Shown here one piece after another: positions 1-9,210 of a DNA stretch of 64,000 nucleotides (its first letter is position 1; each line of letters begins with the position of its first letter). Source of the DNA: Inhella gelatinilytica. Its GTDB lineage: Bacteria; Pseudomonadota; Gammaproteobacteria; Burkholderiales; Burkholderiaceae_C. Location: positions 1 through 64,000 of the forward strand of contig NZ_JAEDAL010000006.1 of NCBI RefSeq assembly GCF_016093295.1, given 5' to 3'. The position numbers were made by a program, and so were the translations under genes. The notes under the pieces were generated by a model. It did no database searches, had not been told where the DNA came from, and was given only the letters and a program-made list of their open reading frames with translations.

Positions 1-688
1 CCACGGTGCCGCGACCCGAGATCGAGAACACGTCTTCCACGGGCAGCAGGAACGCGCCGTCAATGGCACGGTCCGGCTGGGGGATGTAGCTGTCCAGCGC
101 GTCGGCCAAGCGCATGATGGCGGCTTCGCCCAGATCGCCCTTGTCGCCTTCCAGCGCCAGCTTGGCCGAACCCTTGATGATGGGGGTGTCGTCGCCCGGG
201 AAGTCGTACTTGCTCAGCAGTTCGCGAACTTCCATCTCCACCAGCTCGAGCAGCTCGGCGTCGTCCACCATGTCGCACTTGTTCAGGAAGACGATGATGT
301 ACTTCACACCGACCTGACGGGCCAGCAGGATGTGCTCACGGGTCTGGGGCATCGGGCCGTCAGCGGCCGAGCACACCAGAATGGCGCCGTCCATCTGGGC
401 GGCACCGGTGATCATGTTCTTGACGTAGTCAGCGTGACCCGGGCAGTCCACGTGAGCGTAGTGACGATTGGCCGTCTCGTACTCGACGTGCGCGGTGTTG
501 ATCGTGATACCACGAGCCTTCTCTTCCGGGGCCGCATCGATCTGGTCGTAGGCCTTGGCCTCGCCACCGAACTTCGAAGCCAGCACCGTTGCGATCGCTG
601 CCGTCAGCGTGGTCTTGCCATGGTCCACGTGACCGATGGTGCCCACGTTCACGTGCGGCTTGGTGCGTTCAAACTTACCTTTTGCCAT
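1..688 (-). CDS. tuf: Elongation factor Tu (5' part; gene runs off the left edge)
   Basis: EF-Tu carries aminoacyl-tRNA to the ribosome as a GTPase. The visible 229 residues hold the G domain: GHVDHGKT (P-loop, 19-26), RGITI of switch I (59-63), DCPGH (81-85) and NKCD (136-139), all intact. The ATG at 688 has a good Shine-Dalgarno (AGGAG, 7 bases upstream). The C-terminal two thirds lie outside the window. It sits 48 nt downstream of tRNA-Thr and is almost certainly co-transcribed with the three upstream tRNAs, the arrangement known from tufB of E. coli. Identification is secure. Confidence 0.98.
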   Translation of the reverse strand, partial: MAKGKFERTKPHVNVGTIGHVDHGKTTLTAAIATVLASKFGGEAKAYDQIDAAPEEKARGITINTAHVEYETANRHYAHVDCPGHADYVKNMITGAAQMDGAILVCSAADGPMPQTREHILLARQVGVKYIIVFLNKCDMVDDAELLELVEMEVRELLSKYDFPGDDTPIIKGSAKLALEGDKGDLGEAAIMRLADALDSYIPQPDRAIDGAFLLPVEDVFSISGRGTV

Positions 689-736
689 TTGATGCTCCTG
701 GCGGTCTGCTCAGACAAAGAAGGGGAAAGAAAAGGG

Positions 737-811
<75 letters not shown>

Positions 812-878
812 AGCGACACTGGGCTGCAGACTTCAACAATCTGCAATCCGGTGCCGCCTTTCCTACCAAACCAACCGC

Positions 879-952
879 TGGAGCGGGAGACGGGAATCGA
901 ACCCGCGTCATTAGCTTGGAAGGCTAAGGTTCTACCATTGAACTACTCCCGC
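879..952 (-). tRNA. tRNA-Gly (TCC)
   Basis: The minus-strand cloverleaf has acceptor stem GCGGGAG/CTCCCGC, discriminator T and encoded CCA. The anticodon stem TTAGC/GCTAA encloses loop CTTCCAA with anticodon TCC. It is the middle member of the tRNA-Tyr/Gly/Thr/tuf array. Confidence 0.96.
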
Positions 953-968
953 TGAAGGAGTACCGCTT

Positions 969-1054
969 TGGTGGAGGAGGCTGGATTCGAACCAGCGTAC
1001 GCGTTAGCGGGCAGATTTACAGTCTGCTGCCTTTAACCACTCGGCCACCCCTCC
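969..1054 (-). tRNA. tRNA-Tyr (GTA)
   Basis: An 86-nt class II tRNA with a long variable arm. The anticodon loop CTGTAAA gives anticodon GTA. The acceptor stem starts GGAGGGG and CCA is encoded. It is the first transcribed member of the tRNA-tuf array, directly downstream of the promoter at 1071-1099. Confidence 0.96.
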
Positions 1055-1070
1055 TGGGAGCGAGCCCGCG

Positions 1071-1099
1071 ACTATAGCAAGGGTTTATCAAGCTCGCAA
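1071..1099 (-). promoter_or_regulatory. Sigma-70 promoter of the tRNA-Tyr/Gly/Thr/tuf operon
   Basis: On the minus strand, -35 TTGCGA (1094-1099) and -10 TATAGT (1071-1076) are separated by exactly 17 bp. A GC-rich discriminator (CGCGGGCTCG) follows before the first tRNA. Such discriminators are typical of stringently controlled stable-RNA promoters. The -10 element is strong for this genome. Confidence 0.8.
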
Positions 1100-1119
1100 G
1101 CCGGTCGTCAAAAAAGTTT

Positions 1120-1824
1120 TCAATCCAGGCTCCAGTGCCAGTTCACCCCGCGTGCGCGCAACCAAGTCTGGGCCTGTCCGAAATGACCACAGCCGATGAA
1201 CGGCGCGGGCGGCCGGTTCGCCGACAGGGGGGATGGGTGATTGGCGCTGAGCACCAGATGCGGAGAATCCGTCAGCCAGCGCTTTTTGGCTTGGGCATGG
1301 TTGCCCCAGAGCATGAACACCTTGGGCGAGCGATCGCGCGCCGCCGCTTGAATCCAAGCGTCGGTCAGCGCCTCCCAACCCCAGCCTGCGTGGGCGCCGG
1401 CCTGGCCACCCTCCACCGTGAGCGCCGTGTTGAGTAGCAACACGCCACGCCGCGCCCAAGCGCCGAGGTGACCATCTGCTGACGGTGCCAACCCCAGGTC
1501 ACGCTGAAGCTCTTTGTAGATGTTGCGCAGACTGGGCGGCAGCCTCTGGCCCGAAGGCACGGAGAAGGACAGGCCTTCCGCCTGGCCAGGCCCGTGATAG
1601 GGATCCTGGCCCAGGATCACTACGCGACAGGCCGGCAGCGGCGTCCATTCCAGCGCCCGCAGCGGCTGCGCCGGGTAGACCAGCGCCCCAGCCCGCTGAC
1701 GCGCCTCGATACGCTCGATCAGCGGTTGCCCCTGTGGCAACCACCGCGCCAGCGGTGCAGCCCAGCCCTCATCCAGTTGGGCACGCGCCAGCACCGCGCC
1801 CAGCGGCTCCTGCAGGGCGCTCAA
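1120..1824 (-). CDS. ung: Uracil-DNA glycosylase (family 1)
   Basis: Removes uracil from DNA as the first step of base-excision repair. The 234-residue protein has the water-activating motif GQDPYH (72-77, catalytic Asp74) and the HPSPLSA motif with catalytic His near 196. Length is normal for the family. Its ATG overlaps the trpC stop as ATGA, so it is translationally coupled to the trp operon, an unusual place for a repair gene. A T-rich run follows the stop codon, but I see no convincing terminator hairpin. Confidence 0.95.
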   Translation of the reverse strand: MSALQEPLGAVLARAQLDEGWAAPLARWLPQGQPLIERIEARQRAGALVYPAQPLRALEWTPLPACRVVILGQDPYHGPGQAEGLSFSVPSGQRLPPSLRNIYKELQRDLGLAPSADGHLGAWARRGVLLLNTALTVEGGQAGAHAGWGWEALTDAWIQAAARDRSPKVFMLWGNHAQAKKRWLTDSPHLVLSANHPSPLSANRPPAPFIGCGHFGQAQTWLRARGVNWHWSLD

Positions 1825-2603
1825 GCGAACAGCTCGGCCAAGGCTCGGCCGGGGTCCGGAGCGCGCATGAAGGCCTCTCCGACCAGGAAGGCCTGCACAT
1901 CGGCGACCCGCAGGCGCTCAACATCCGCGCGCACCAGCACGCCCGATTCAGTGATCAGCAGCCGATCCGGCCCGATCACCCGGCGCAAGTTGAGCGTCGT
2001 GTCCAGACTGACCTCGAACGTCCGCAAGTTGCGGTTGTTGATGCCCATCAGGGGCGTCTTCAGGCGCAGGGCCCGCTCCAGCTCTGCGGCGTCGTGCGAC
2101 TCGACCAGCACATCCAGGCCCAATGCCAGCGCACAAGCCTCCAGGTCGCGCAACTGCACATCGTCCAGGCAGGCCACGATCAGCAGGATCGCATCCGCGC
2201 CCATGGCCTTGGCCTCGAGGATCTGCAGCTCATCGACCAAGAAATCCTTGCGCAGCACCGGCAGCGCACAGGCTGAGCGGGCCTGCTGCAGGTAGGCGTT
2301 GCAGCCCTGGAAGAAGCGTTCGTCGGTCAGCACGGACAGGCAGGCCGCGCCATGCTGGGCATAGCTGGCGGCGATGGCAGCGGGGTCGAACAACTCTCGC
2401 AGCACGCCCTTGCTGGGGCTGGCCTTCTTGACTTCGGCAATCACTGCGGACCGCCCCTGCGCGACTCGTTCCTGCAACGCGGCGGCAAAGCCGCGCGCGG
2501 GCGGCGCCTGCTCGGCACTGCGGCGCAGCTCGGCCGCACGTGGCCGCAGAGCCGCCACCTCCTCTTGCTTGACCGCGACGATGCGGCGCAACACGTCTTC
2601 CAT
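1821..2603 (-). CDS. trpC: Indole-3-glycerol-phosphate synthase
   Basis: Catalyses ring closure of carboxyphenylamino-deoxyribulose phosphate to indole-3-glycerol phosphate. The 260 residues form a single (beta/alpha)8 domain. Family motifs are visible: [11 protein letters not shown] near 57-67, LRKDF, and the phosphate-binding region around ESGV. There is no fused TrpF. It starts 3 nt after the trpD stop and ends in a 4-nt overlap with ung. Length and motifs are normal. Confidence 0.97.
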   Translation of the reverse strand: MEDVLRRIVAVKQEEVAALRPRAAELRRSAEQAPPARGFAAALQERVAQGRSAVIAEVKKASPSKGVLRELFDPAAIAASYAQHGAACLSVLTDERFFQGCNAYLQQARSACALPVLRKDFLVDELQILEAKAMGADAILLIVACLDDVQLRDLEACALALGLDVLVESHDAAELERALRLKTPLMGINNRNLRTFEVSLDTTLNLRRVIGPDRLLITESGVLVRADVERLRVADVQAFLVGEAFMRAPDPGRALAELFA

Positions 2604-2606
2604 CGC

Positions 2607-3638
2607 TCAGCCCCGCTGCGTCGCGTTGACGAACTGCTCTAGCTTGGCGCGCGCAGCGCCGCTGTCGATGGCCGAGCGGGCGCGCTCAATGCCACCGGCG
2701 ATCGACTCCGCCACATCGGCCGCATAGAGCGCCGCGCCGGCGTTGAGCAGCACGATGTCGCGCGCCGGGCCGGTCTTGCCCTCCAGCACGCCCAGCAGCA
2801 TGGCCTTCGAAGCCTCGGCGTTCTCGACGCGCAGATTGCGCGTGGCCGCCATGGCAATGCCGAAGTCTTCGGGGTGGATGCTGTACTCGGTGACCTGCCC
2901 GTCGCGCAGTTCGCCCACCAGGGTGGCGGCACCGAGCGAGACCTCGTCCAGCCCGTCCTGACCGTAGACCACCAACGCGTGCTTGGCGCCCATGCGCTGC
3001 AGCACGCGCACCTGGATGCCGACCAAATCGGGATGGAACACCCCCATCAGGATGTTGGGCGCACCGGCCGGGTTGGTCAGCGGGCCCAAGATGTTGAAGA
3101 TCGTGCGCACCCCCAGCTCCTTGCGCACCGGGGCGATGTTCTTCATCGCCGGGTGGTGGTTGGGCGCAAACATAAAGCCCATGCCCGCCTCAACCAGGCA
3201 GCGCGCCACGGCGTCCGGCTGCAAGTCAATGCGAGCGCCCAAGGACTCCAACACATCGGCGCTACCACTCTTGCTGCTGACGCTGCGGTTCCCATGCTTG
3301 GCCACAACGGCGCCGGCGGCGGCGGCCACAAACATGGAGCAAGTGCTGATGTTGAAGCTGTGCGCACCGTCGCCGCCGGTGCCGACCACATCCACCAGGT
3401 GCGGGTGGGGCGGGTCCGGCAGGGGCACCTTGCGGCTGAGCTCGCGCATCACTTCAGCGGCGGCCGCAATCTCGCCCACCGTTTCCTTCTTGACGCGCAA
3501 TCCGGTGATCAGCGCCGCCGCCACCACCGGCGACATCTCGCCCGTCATGATGCGACGCATCAACGCCAGCATCTCGTCGGGAAAGATCTCGCGGTGCTCA
3601 ATGACGCGCTGCAGGGCTTCTTGGTCGGTGATCGGCAT
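2607..3638 (-). CDS. trpD: Anthranilate phosphoribosyltransferase
   Basis: Transfers the phosphoribosyl group of PRPP to anthranilate. The 343-residue protein carries the PRPP-binding GTGGD loop (86-90) and KHGNR (114-118), both intact. The reading frame is open for 38 codons further upstream, but the ATG at 3638 gives the conserved N-terminus (MPITDQEAL) and lies one base after the ltaE stop, so I chose it. Part of the trpE-trpG-ltaE-trpD-trpC-ung run. Confidence 0.97.
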   Translation of the reverse strand: MPITDQEALQRVIEHREIFPDEMLALMRRIMTGEMSPVVAAALITGLRVKKETVGEIAAAAEVMRELSRKVPLPDPPHPHLVDVVGTGGDGAHSFNISTCSMFVAAAAGAVVAKHGNRSVSSKSGSADVLESLGARIDLQPDAVARCLVEAGMGFMFAPNHHPAMKNIAPVRKELGVRTIFNILGPLTNPAGAPNILMGVFHPDLVGIQVRVLQRMGAKHALVVYGQDGLDEVSLGAATLVGELRDGQVTEYSIHPEDFGIAMAATRNLRVENAEASKAMLLGVLEGKTGPARDIVLLNAGAALYAADVAESIAGGIERARSAIDSGAARAKLEQFVNATQRG

Positions 3639-3639
3639 C

Positions 3640-4668
3640 TCAGGCCTCGCAGAAATAGGAACGAACAGCGGTGATGGCGCGGTCCACGCCGGCCTCGTCC
3701 ACATCCAGGTGGGTGACAAAGCGCAGGCGGTACAGACCGGTGGCCAACACACCGTGCTCCTTTAAATACGGAATCAGGCCGGCGCTGCGCGCGGGGGCCA
3801 CGTCGGCAAACACGATGTTGGTCTGCGGCGCTTGCACCTGCACACCTGGGATGCCTTGCAGGCCTGAGGCCAAGCGCTGCGCCAGCGCATGATCCTCGCG
3901 CAGTCGCTCCAGGTGGTGGTCGAGCGCGTACTGCGCTGCCGCCGCCAGCAGACCGGCCTGGCGCATGGCACCGCCGCACATCTTGCGCCAGCGTCTGGCG
4001 CGGGCGATGAAGTCATGCGAGCCGCACAGCACCGAACCCACCGGTGCGCCCAGACCCTTGGAAAAGCAGACCGAGACCGAGTCAAAACCGGCGCAGATTG
4101 CGCGGGCATTGGCCAGCACCTCGCCGGGCGCCGCAGCAGCGGCATTGAAGAGCCGCGCGCCGTCCAGATGCAAACCCAGGCCATGCCGGCGCGCCAGCGC
4201 CTGGGCATCACGCACGTAGGCCGGGTCCAGCACCTGCCCGCCGATGGTGTTCTCCAGGCACAGCAGGCGAGTGCGAGCGAAATGCGGGTCGTCGGGCTTG
4301 ATGGCGGCCTCGATGTCCGCCAGCAGCAGGCTGCCATCCGCCTGCTGGGTCAAGGGCTGCGGCTGGATTGAACCCAACACGGCCGCACCGCCCGCCTCCC
4401 AGCGGTAGCAGTGCTGTTGCTGACCCACGATGTACTCGTCGCCGCGCTCGCAGTGGCTCATCAGGGCCACCAGATTGCTCTGCGTGCCGCTGGGCAGGAA
4501 CAGCGCCGCCTCGAAACCCAGGCGCTCGGCGACCGCCGCCTGCAGGGTATTGACGCTGGGGTCGTCGCCGAACACATCGTCGCCCAGGCGTGCCGCGGCC
4601 ATCGCGGCGCGCATGCCGGCCGTCGGGCGCGTGACGGTGTCGCTGCGCAAATCAATCACGCGGCTCAT
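3640..4668 (-). CDS. ltaE: Low-specificity L-threonine aldolase
   Basis: PLP enzyme that splits threonine or allo-threonine into glycine and acetaldehyde. The 342 residues begin with the typical [11 protein letters not shown] segment. Other landmarks are the substrate-binding FLPSGTQSN stretch (57-65), HLDGAR near 167-172, and the PLP lysine in SVCFSKGLG (Lys204). Its ATG overlaps the trpG stop (ATGA) and its stop is one base before trpD, so it is an integral trp-operon cistron. Its presence between trpG and trpD is atypical. A coregulated glycine/serine role is only an inference. Confidence 0.93.
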   Translation of the reverse strand: MSRVIDLRSDTVTRPTAGMRAAMAAARLGDDVFGDDPSVNTLQAAVAERLGFEAALFLPSGTQSNLVALMSHCERGDEYIVGQQQHCYRWEAGGAAVLGSIQPQPLTQQADGSLLLADIEAAIKPDDPHFARTRLLCLENTIGGQVLDPAYVRDAQALARRHGLGLHLDGARLFNAAAAAPGEVLANARAICAGFDSVSVCFSKGLGAPVGSVLCGSHDFIARARRWRKMCGGAMRQAGLLAAAAQYALDHHLERLREDHALAQRLASGLQGIPGVQVQAPQTNIVFADVAPARSAGLIPYLKEHGVLATGLYRLRFVTHLDVDEAGVDRAITAVRSYFCEA

Positions 4669-5249
4669 AGGACCAGTTCCAAAAAGTTCTTCAGCTGAGC
4701 GTGGCCATGCTCGGAGAGGATGGATTCCGGGTGGTATTGCACCCCCTCGATCGGCGTCTTGGTGCCGGCCAGTTCGCGGTGGCGCACGGCCATGATCTCG
4801 CCGTCCTCGCTGCGCGCGCTCACCTCCAGCTCGGGCGGGCAGGTGGCCGGCTCGATCACCAGGGAGTGGTAGCGAATCACGCTGAACTGCTGCGGCAGGC
4901 CTTTGAACACACCCCGGCCATCGTTGGTGATGGTGCTGGCCTTGCCGTGCATCTGGCGCTGCGCGCGCACGATCTTGCCGCCCAGCGCCTGGCCAATGCT
5001 CTGGTGCCCCAGACACACCCCCAGGATGGGCAGCTTGCCCTTGAAGGCCCGGATGGCCGGCACGCACACGCCGGCTTCGGTCGGCGTGCAGGGGCCGGGC
5101 GAAAGAATGAGGTGGCTGGGGTTCAGCGCGCCGATGCCGGCGACATCGATCTCGTCATTGCGCAGCACCTTCACCTCGGCCCCCAGCTCACCCAGGTACT
5201 GCACCAGGTTGAAGGTGAAGCTGTCGTAGTTGTCGATCATGAGGATCAT
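4665..5249 (-). CDS. trpG: Anthranilate synthase component II (glutamine amidotransferase)
   Basis: Supplies ammonia from glutamine to TrpE; the family also serves folate synthesis as PabA. The 194 residues hold a class I amidotransferase triad: Cys79 in GVCLGHQ, then His173 and Glu175 in YHPES. The ATG at 5249 was chosen over an in-frame extension because AAGGAGGG lies 8 bases upstream, inside the end of trpE. It starts 2 nt after the trpE stop. Confidence 0.97.
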   Translation of the reverse strand: MILMIDNYDSFTFNLVQYLGELGAEVKVLRNDEIDVAGIGALNPSHLILSPGPCTPTEAGVCVPAIRAFKGKLPILGVCLGHQSIGQALGGKIVRAQRQMHGKASTITNDGRGVFKGLPQQFSVIRYHSLVIEPATCPPELEVSARSEDGEIMAVRHRELAGTKTPIEGVQYHPESILSEHGHAQLKNFLELVL

Positions 5250-5251
5250 GG

Positions 5252-6742
5252 TCAGAACCCTCCTTCCACCAGTTCGGCCGCCGCCAGCACGGCACGGGCC
5301 TTGGCCTCGGTTTCCTTCCACTCCAGCTCGGGCACGGAGTCGGCCACCACCCCAGCAGCCGCCTGCACGTAGAGATGACCGTCCTTGACGATGCCGGTGC
5401 GGATTGCAATGGCCAGGTCCATGTCGCCGGCAAAACTCAAATAGCCGCAGGCGCCGCCGTAAATGCCGCGCTCCACGGGTTCGAGCTCGTCGATCAGTTC
5501 CATCGCCCGCACCTTGGGCGCGCCGGTGAGGGTGCCGGCTGGGAAGCTGGCCTTGAGCACATCCAGTTGCCCGACCTCGGGCCGCAGCACGCCCTCGACA
5601 TTGCTGACGATGTGCATCACATGCGAATAGCGCTCGACTTCGAAAGCCGCCGTCACCTTCACGCTGCCGGTGCGGGCGATGCGGCCGATATCGTTGCGGG
5701 CCAAGTCAATCAGCATCAGGTGCTCGGCACGCTCCTTGGCGTCACCGCGCAGTTCGGCTTCGAGCAGGGCATCGGCCTGCGGCGTGGCGCCGCGCGGGCG
5801 GGTGCCGGCCAGCGGGCGGACGGTGATCTTGCGGCCGCCGCCGTCTTTGATGGAGCGGTGCTCCTCCCGCACCAGGATCTCAGGCGAGGCGCCAACGATC
5901 TGGTGATCCCCCATGTCGTAGTAATACATATAGGGGCTGGGGTTGAGCGAGCGCAGCGCGCGGTACAGGCTCAGCGGGTCGGCGTCATAGCGCTTCTTGA
6001 GGCGCTGCCCGATCACCACCTGCATGCAATCGCCCGCAGCGATGAACTCCTTGGCCCTTTCGACCGCCTGCATGAACTCGGCCGGGTCGCGTTCGCGCTG
6101 CACGGGCTGCGGCGCGCTGGGCTTGACCTCGGGCAGGCCGACGCCCCGGCGCAGACTGCCGGCCAGTTCGTCCAGGCGCGCCTGAGCCTTGGCGTAGGCG
6201 TCTGGCACCGAAGGGTCGGCCCAGACGATCAGGAACAGCCGGCCGCTGAGGTTGTCGATGACAGCGACCTCCTCGCTCAGCAGCAGCTGAATGTCCGGCA
6301 AACCCAGGCCGCCAGTGGGGCGGCTCGTGGCCAGGCGCGGCTCGATGGCGCGCACGGTGTCGTAGCCGAAGTAGCCGGCCAGGCCACCGCAGAAACGCGG
6401 CAAACCGGGCAGCACCGCCGGTTTCAGTCGCTCCTGGTAGTCGGCGATGAAATCGAGCGGATTGCCCTCATGGCGTTCGACGACCTCACCATCGCGCACG
6501 ATCTCGCAGACCCTGCCGCGCGCGCGCAGCAGGCTGCGGGCCGGCAGACCGATGAAGGAATAGCGCCCGAAGCGCTCACCGCCGATGACGGACTCCAGCA
6601 AAAAGCTCAGCGGCCGGCCGGCGCACAGCTTGAGGTAGAGGGAGAGAGGGGTTTCGAGATCCGCAAAGGCCTGGCGCACCAGGGGGATGCGGTTGTGTCC
6701 GGCCTCAGCCAGACGCAGAAAATCTTGTTCGTTCGTGATCAC
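5252..6742 (-). CDS. trpE: Anthranilate synthase component I
   Basis: Converts chorismate plus ammonia to anthranilate. The protein is about 496 residues. Near the N-terminus [10 protein letters not shown] and the PLSLYLKL segment form the tryptophan feedback site. The C-terminal chorismate-binding domain has [21 protein letters not shown] and GGACGYLSF. The GTG at 6742 gives the usual MITN-type start with GGA upstream. A TTG at 6760 is an alternative. Only 52 nt separate it from the stop of a candidate leader peptide, suggesting tryptophan-responsive control. Confidence 0.96.
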   Translation of the reverse strand: MITNEQDFLRLAEAGHNRIPLVRQAFADLETPLSLYLKLCAGRPLSFLLESVIGGERFGRYSFIGLPARSLLRARGRVCEIVRDGEVVERHEGNPLDFIADYQERLKPAVLPGLPRFCGGLAGYFGYDTVRAIEPRLATSRPTGGLGLPDIQLLLSEEVAVIDNLSGRLFLIVWADPSVPDAYAKAQARLDELAGSLRRGVGLPEVKPSAPQPVQRERDPAEFMQAVERAKEFIAAGDCMQVVIGQRLKKRYDADPLSLYRALRSLNPSPYMYYYDMGDHQIVGASPEILVREEHRSIKDGGGRKITVRPLAGTRPRGATPQADALLEAELRGDAKERAEHLMLIDLARNDIGRIARTGSVKVTAAFEVERYSHVMHIVSNVEGVLRPEVGQLDVLKASFPAGTLTGAPKVRAMELIDELEPVERGIYGGACGYLSFAGDMDLAIAIRTGIVKDGHLYVQAAAGVVADSVPELEWKETEAKARAVLAAAELVEGGF

Positions 6743-6770
6743 AGCGGGTCCAGCACGCAAGGGTTCACCC

Positions 6771-6792
6771 GGACGCGGCCGCAGCCACGCCC
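6771..6792 (-). promoter_or_regulatory. Strong hairpin between trpL and trpE
   Basis: On the minus strand GGGCGTGGC and the complementary GCCGCGTCC can form a 9-bp stem (two G-U pairs) with a 4-base loop. It lies between the leader-peptide stop and the trpE start. No U-run follows, so it is not a classical intrinsic terminator. It could instead be part of a leader structure affecting trpE translation or Rho access. That role is inference. Confidence 0.4.
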
Positions 6793-6794
6793 AC

Positions 6795-6875
6795 TCAGCT
6801 ACGCAGTGCGCAGGGTCGCCAGGGCCAAGCTCCCCGGTCGCCCGACCCTTTGGTGAGTTTGCGATTCACGAACAT
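6795..6875 (-). CDS. trpL: Candidate trp leader peptide with Trp-Pro-Trp
   Basis: A 26-codon ORF directly upstream of trpE. Codons 17-19 read TGG CCC TGG (Trp-Pro-Trp), and Trp codons are otherwise scarce. The peptide ends RPCALRS. There is no Shine-Dalgarno, but a -10-like TACACT ends exactly 7 bases before the ATG, so the transcript may begin at the start codon (leaderless). The coding stretch contains GGGTCG and two competing CGACC copies that could form mutually exclusive hairpins. Leader peptides of trp operons are well known; the assignment here rests on position and the paired Trp codons. I could not identify an attenuator terminator. Confidence 0.6.
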   Translation of the reverse strand: MFVNRKLTKGSGDRGAWPWRPCALRS

Positions 6876-6882
6876 GCGAACG

Positions 6883-6910
6883 AGTGTAGCGTTCTCGCGA
6901 CCATTGCCAG
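6883..6910 (-). promoter_or_regulatory. Putative trp operon promoter
   Basis: Minus-strand -10 TACACT (6883-6888), with a weak -35 CTGGCA (6905-6910) 16 bp away. The predicted start of transcription coincides with the ATG of trpL. The -10 is convincing; the -35 is only a partial match. Confidence 0.5.
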
Positions 6911-7009
6911 CTGTTATGACATCGTGCACATTGCACAGCCCCTTCGCGTGAACGCAAGGCGAAAAACCTGTCCACAATCAACGCTTTACCCCTGCCCCTG
7001 GAGGATCTG

Positions 7010-7615
7010 ATGCGCCGAGCTGTTCTGTCCGTTCTGCTGTCTCTTGCACTCCCGCTGGGAGCCTGGGCGCAGACCACTGTCGAAGCCGGTGGCGTGAAAT
7101 TCGACACCACAACGGAAGTCGCCGGTCAGAAGCTGCTGCTGAATGGCGCGGGGGTCCGCTATCGCGCCATTTTCAAGGTCTACAGCGTTGGCTTCTACTT
7201 GAAAGCCAAGGCGGACACCCCGGACGGCGTGATCAAACAGGAGGGTGCCAAGCGGGTCATGCTGAAAATGCTGCGCGATGTCGACGGCAAGGAGCTGGGC
7301 AAGGCATTCACCGACGGCATGCGCAAGAACGCGGTGGCCGATGAACGGGCCAAGACCATCAACGGCATCTTCAAATTCGGTGAAATCTTCAACGACATGA
7401 AGCGAGCCAACTCGGGCTCCACCATCGGGGTCGATTGGATTCCGGGGACGGGCGCCCAAGTGGTCGTCGATGGGAAAGCAGTCGGCGAGCCCATCAAGGA
7501 AATCGAGTTTTACAACGCCTTGCTGCGCATTTGGCTCGGAGACCAACCCGCGGATGAAGATCTCAAGGAGCTCTTGCTCGGGAAAGAGAAGCGGCACAGC
7601 GGGCGCCAGCGATAA
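7010..7615 (+). CDS. Periplasmic chalcone-isomerase-fold protein
   Basis: A 201-residue protein with a cleavable signal peptide (cleavage after AWA, about residue 20). It carries the chalcone-isomerase-like domain seen in bacterial periplasmic proteins: GVRYRAIFKVYSVGFYL near 48-64 and later GTGAQVVVDG. The bacterial members have no established reaction. The start has GGAGG 5 bases upstream. The 3' end overlaps the HAD gene on the opposite strand by 53 bp. It is transcribed divergently from the trp operon. Family assignment is good; function is unknown. Confidence 0.8.
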   Translation: MRRAVLSVLLSLALPLGAWAQTTVEAGGVKFDTTTEVAGQKLLLNGAGVRYRAIFKVYSVGFYLKAKADTPDGVIKQEGAKRVMLKMLRDVDGKELGKAFTDGMRKNAVADERAKTINGIFKFGEIFNDMKRANSGSTIGVDWIPGTGAQVVVDGKAVGEPIKEIEFYNALLRIWLGDQPADEDLKELLLGKEKRHSGRQR

Positions 7616-8267
7616 GCGTCGGGAGCGCTGACAGCTCGTCCAGGTACGCCCAAGCGGGCTCGGTCTCGATGGGCCGCCCGTGGTTGTAGCCCCCGCGCAG
7701 CAAGACCACGCCCCAAGCCCCGGCGGCCCTCGCGGCCGCCGCGTCATTCTCGGAGTCACCCACCATCAATGAGCAAGACGGGGGGACCCCGAGCCGCTGC
7801 GCAGCCTGCAGCAGGCTGTCTGGCGCCGGTTTGGGTCGCACGGCCTCCGAGCCCCCCACCAGCACGGCGAAGTAATCCAGCAGGCCCAACTGCGCCAACA
7901 AGGCGTGGGCATTGGCTTGTGGCTTGTTGGTCACGCAGGCCAAAGGCAATCCCAGGGCCTGGAGCCCGTTTAGGCCTTGCACGGTTCCGGCGCGCACCTG
8001 GGCGTGGCATCCGTTGACCTGTCGGTAGTGGCGGTCATACTGCGCCTTCACCTCGGCCTGCAGGTGCATCGGTTGGCGGGATGTTGAGAGCCAATCGTGG
8101 ATCAAGTGATCCCCGCCGCGCCCGATCCACTGGCGAACATCAGAGGCCTGTGGCGCGGGCCAACCGCGCTCCCGGGCCACAGCTTCCAAGGCCGCGACAA
8201 AATCCCCCAAGGTGTCGACCAGGGTTCCATCCAGATCCACCCACAACGCTTCAATGGTTTGACTCAT
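7563..8267 (-). CDS. HAD-IA phosphatase, phosphoglycolate phosphatase-like
   Basis: A 234-residue HAD hydrolase. DLDGTLVDT (Asp11 nucleophile), VTNKPQ (motif II), RPKPAPD (motif III Lys) and GDSENDAAAA (motif IV) are all present, with a helical cap between motifs I and II. Phosphoglycolate phosphatase (gph) is the usual neighbour of trp and rpe in this group. Because the gene is divergent from and start-overlapping with psuK, a pseudouridine-5'-phosphatase or other sugar-phosphatase role cannot be excluded. The ATG at 8267 shares its bases with the psuK start. Confidence 0.85.
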   Translation of the reverse strand: MSQTIEALWVDLDGTLVDTLGDFVAALEAVARERGWPAPQASDVRQWIGRGGDHLIHDWLSTSRQPMHLQAEVKAQYDRHYRQVNGCHAQVRAGTVQGLNGLQALGLPLACVTNKPQANAHALLAQLGLLDYFAVLVGGSEAVRPKPAPDSLLQAAQRLGVPPSCSLMVGDSENDAAAARAAGAWGVVLLRGGYNHGRPIETEPAWAYLDELSALPTLIAGARCAASLSRARAP

Positions 8268-9210
8268 GCCCTTCAGTGTCGTCGCTGCCTCGCTTGGCCC
8301 GTCCCCTTGGTGCTTGGGGGGCGCAGCCTGGGACCGAAAGCTCCGTCTGCTCAGCGCCCCCCTGGCCGGGAGCTCCAACCCCGTCACCGAGAGTTGCCAC
8401 CCCGGCGGTGTGGCTCGCAACATCGCACACACCCTGCGACTCCTGGGATTCCCGGTCACCTTGCTGAGCGCTTGGGGCGACGATAGTGCAGGCCAAACCC
8501 TAGCGACAGATTGCAACCGACTGGGCATCGACATTCACGCTGTCCGCACCATTCCGGGCTGCATCAGCGGCGCCTACACCGCGGTGTTGGAAACCGATGG
8601 CAATTTGCACCTGGGGTTGGCGCAAATGGAAGCGCTGGAACACCTGGGGCCCGAAACCCTCCGGGACACGCAAGCACTGCGCGCCGAGGCCCCCCTGCAA
8701 ATCGCGGACCTCAATTTGCGCCAGGACACGCTCACGGCCTGGCTGGGCGAACCGCGTCAGGGTCTGGCCCTGCTACAGGGCATTTCCGAGGCCAAGATGG
8801 CCCGCTTGCCCGAGGACCTCTCGAGACTGGACGCCCTCATCGTGAACGCGGGCGAATGGTGGGCGGGCGGCGGCAACACGGAAATGGCGCGCCGCGGCCT
8901 CAAACGCGCCCTGGTCACCCAAGGCGCGCAAGGCGTCCGGTTGGGCCAGTGGGTAGAAGGCCAATGGTCGTGGACCACCTTGCCTGCCATTCCCCTGGAC
9001 CGGGCGGTCGACGTCACCGGGGCTGGCGATGCCTTCGCCGCCGGCGTGGTGGCGGCCCTGCTGTACCGTCCAGAGAACTGGCGCGGTGCCGCCCAGTTTG
9101 GACAGCACCTGAGCCACTTGTGCCTTCAGTCCTCCACCAGTGTGGCCACCCGCATCCAACCCGGCTTGTTGGCCCTTTTCCTACAAATTTGCTCGGCCTA
9201 TGACAACTGA
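8266..9210 (+). CDS. psuK: Pseudouridine kinase (PfkB family)
   Basis: Phosphorylates pseudouridine to pseudouridine 5'-phosphate. The 314 residues start with a short GGAAWDRK strand, then SNPVTES.HPGGVARN, the substrate-binding glycine stretch typical of pseudouridine kinases. Near the C-terminus is the PfkB signature DVTGAGDAFAAG with catalytic Asp255. psuG follows with an 11-nt overlap, which fixes the pathway. No in-frame alternative gives a sensible N-terminus, so the ATG at 8266 stands. There is no room for a promoter outside the divergent gene. Confidence 0.9.
   Translation: MPFSVVAASLGPSPWCLGGAAWDRKLRLLSAPLAGSSNPVTESCHPGGVARNIAHTLRLLGFPVTLLSAWGDDSAGQTLATDCNRLGIDIHAVRTIPGCISGAYTAVLETDGNLHLGLAQMEALEHLGPETLRDTQALRAEAPLQIADLNLRQDTLTAWLGEPRQGLALLQGISEAKMARLPEDLSRLDALIVNAGEWWAGGGNTEMARRGLKRALVTQGAQGVRLGQWVEGQWSWTTLPAIPLDRAVDVTGAGDAFAAGVVAALLYRPENWRGAAQFGQHLSHLCLQSSTSVATRIQPGLLALFLQICSAYDN

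Noticed and set aside
6742-6900. A classical trp attenuator with an intrinsic terminator.
   Set aside because: A leader ORF and a strong hairpin are present, but no run of T follows any hairpin before trpE.
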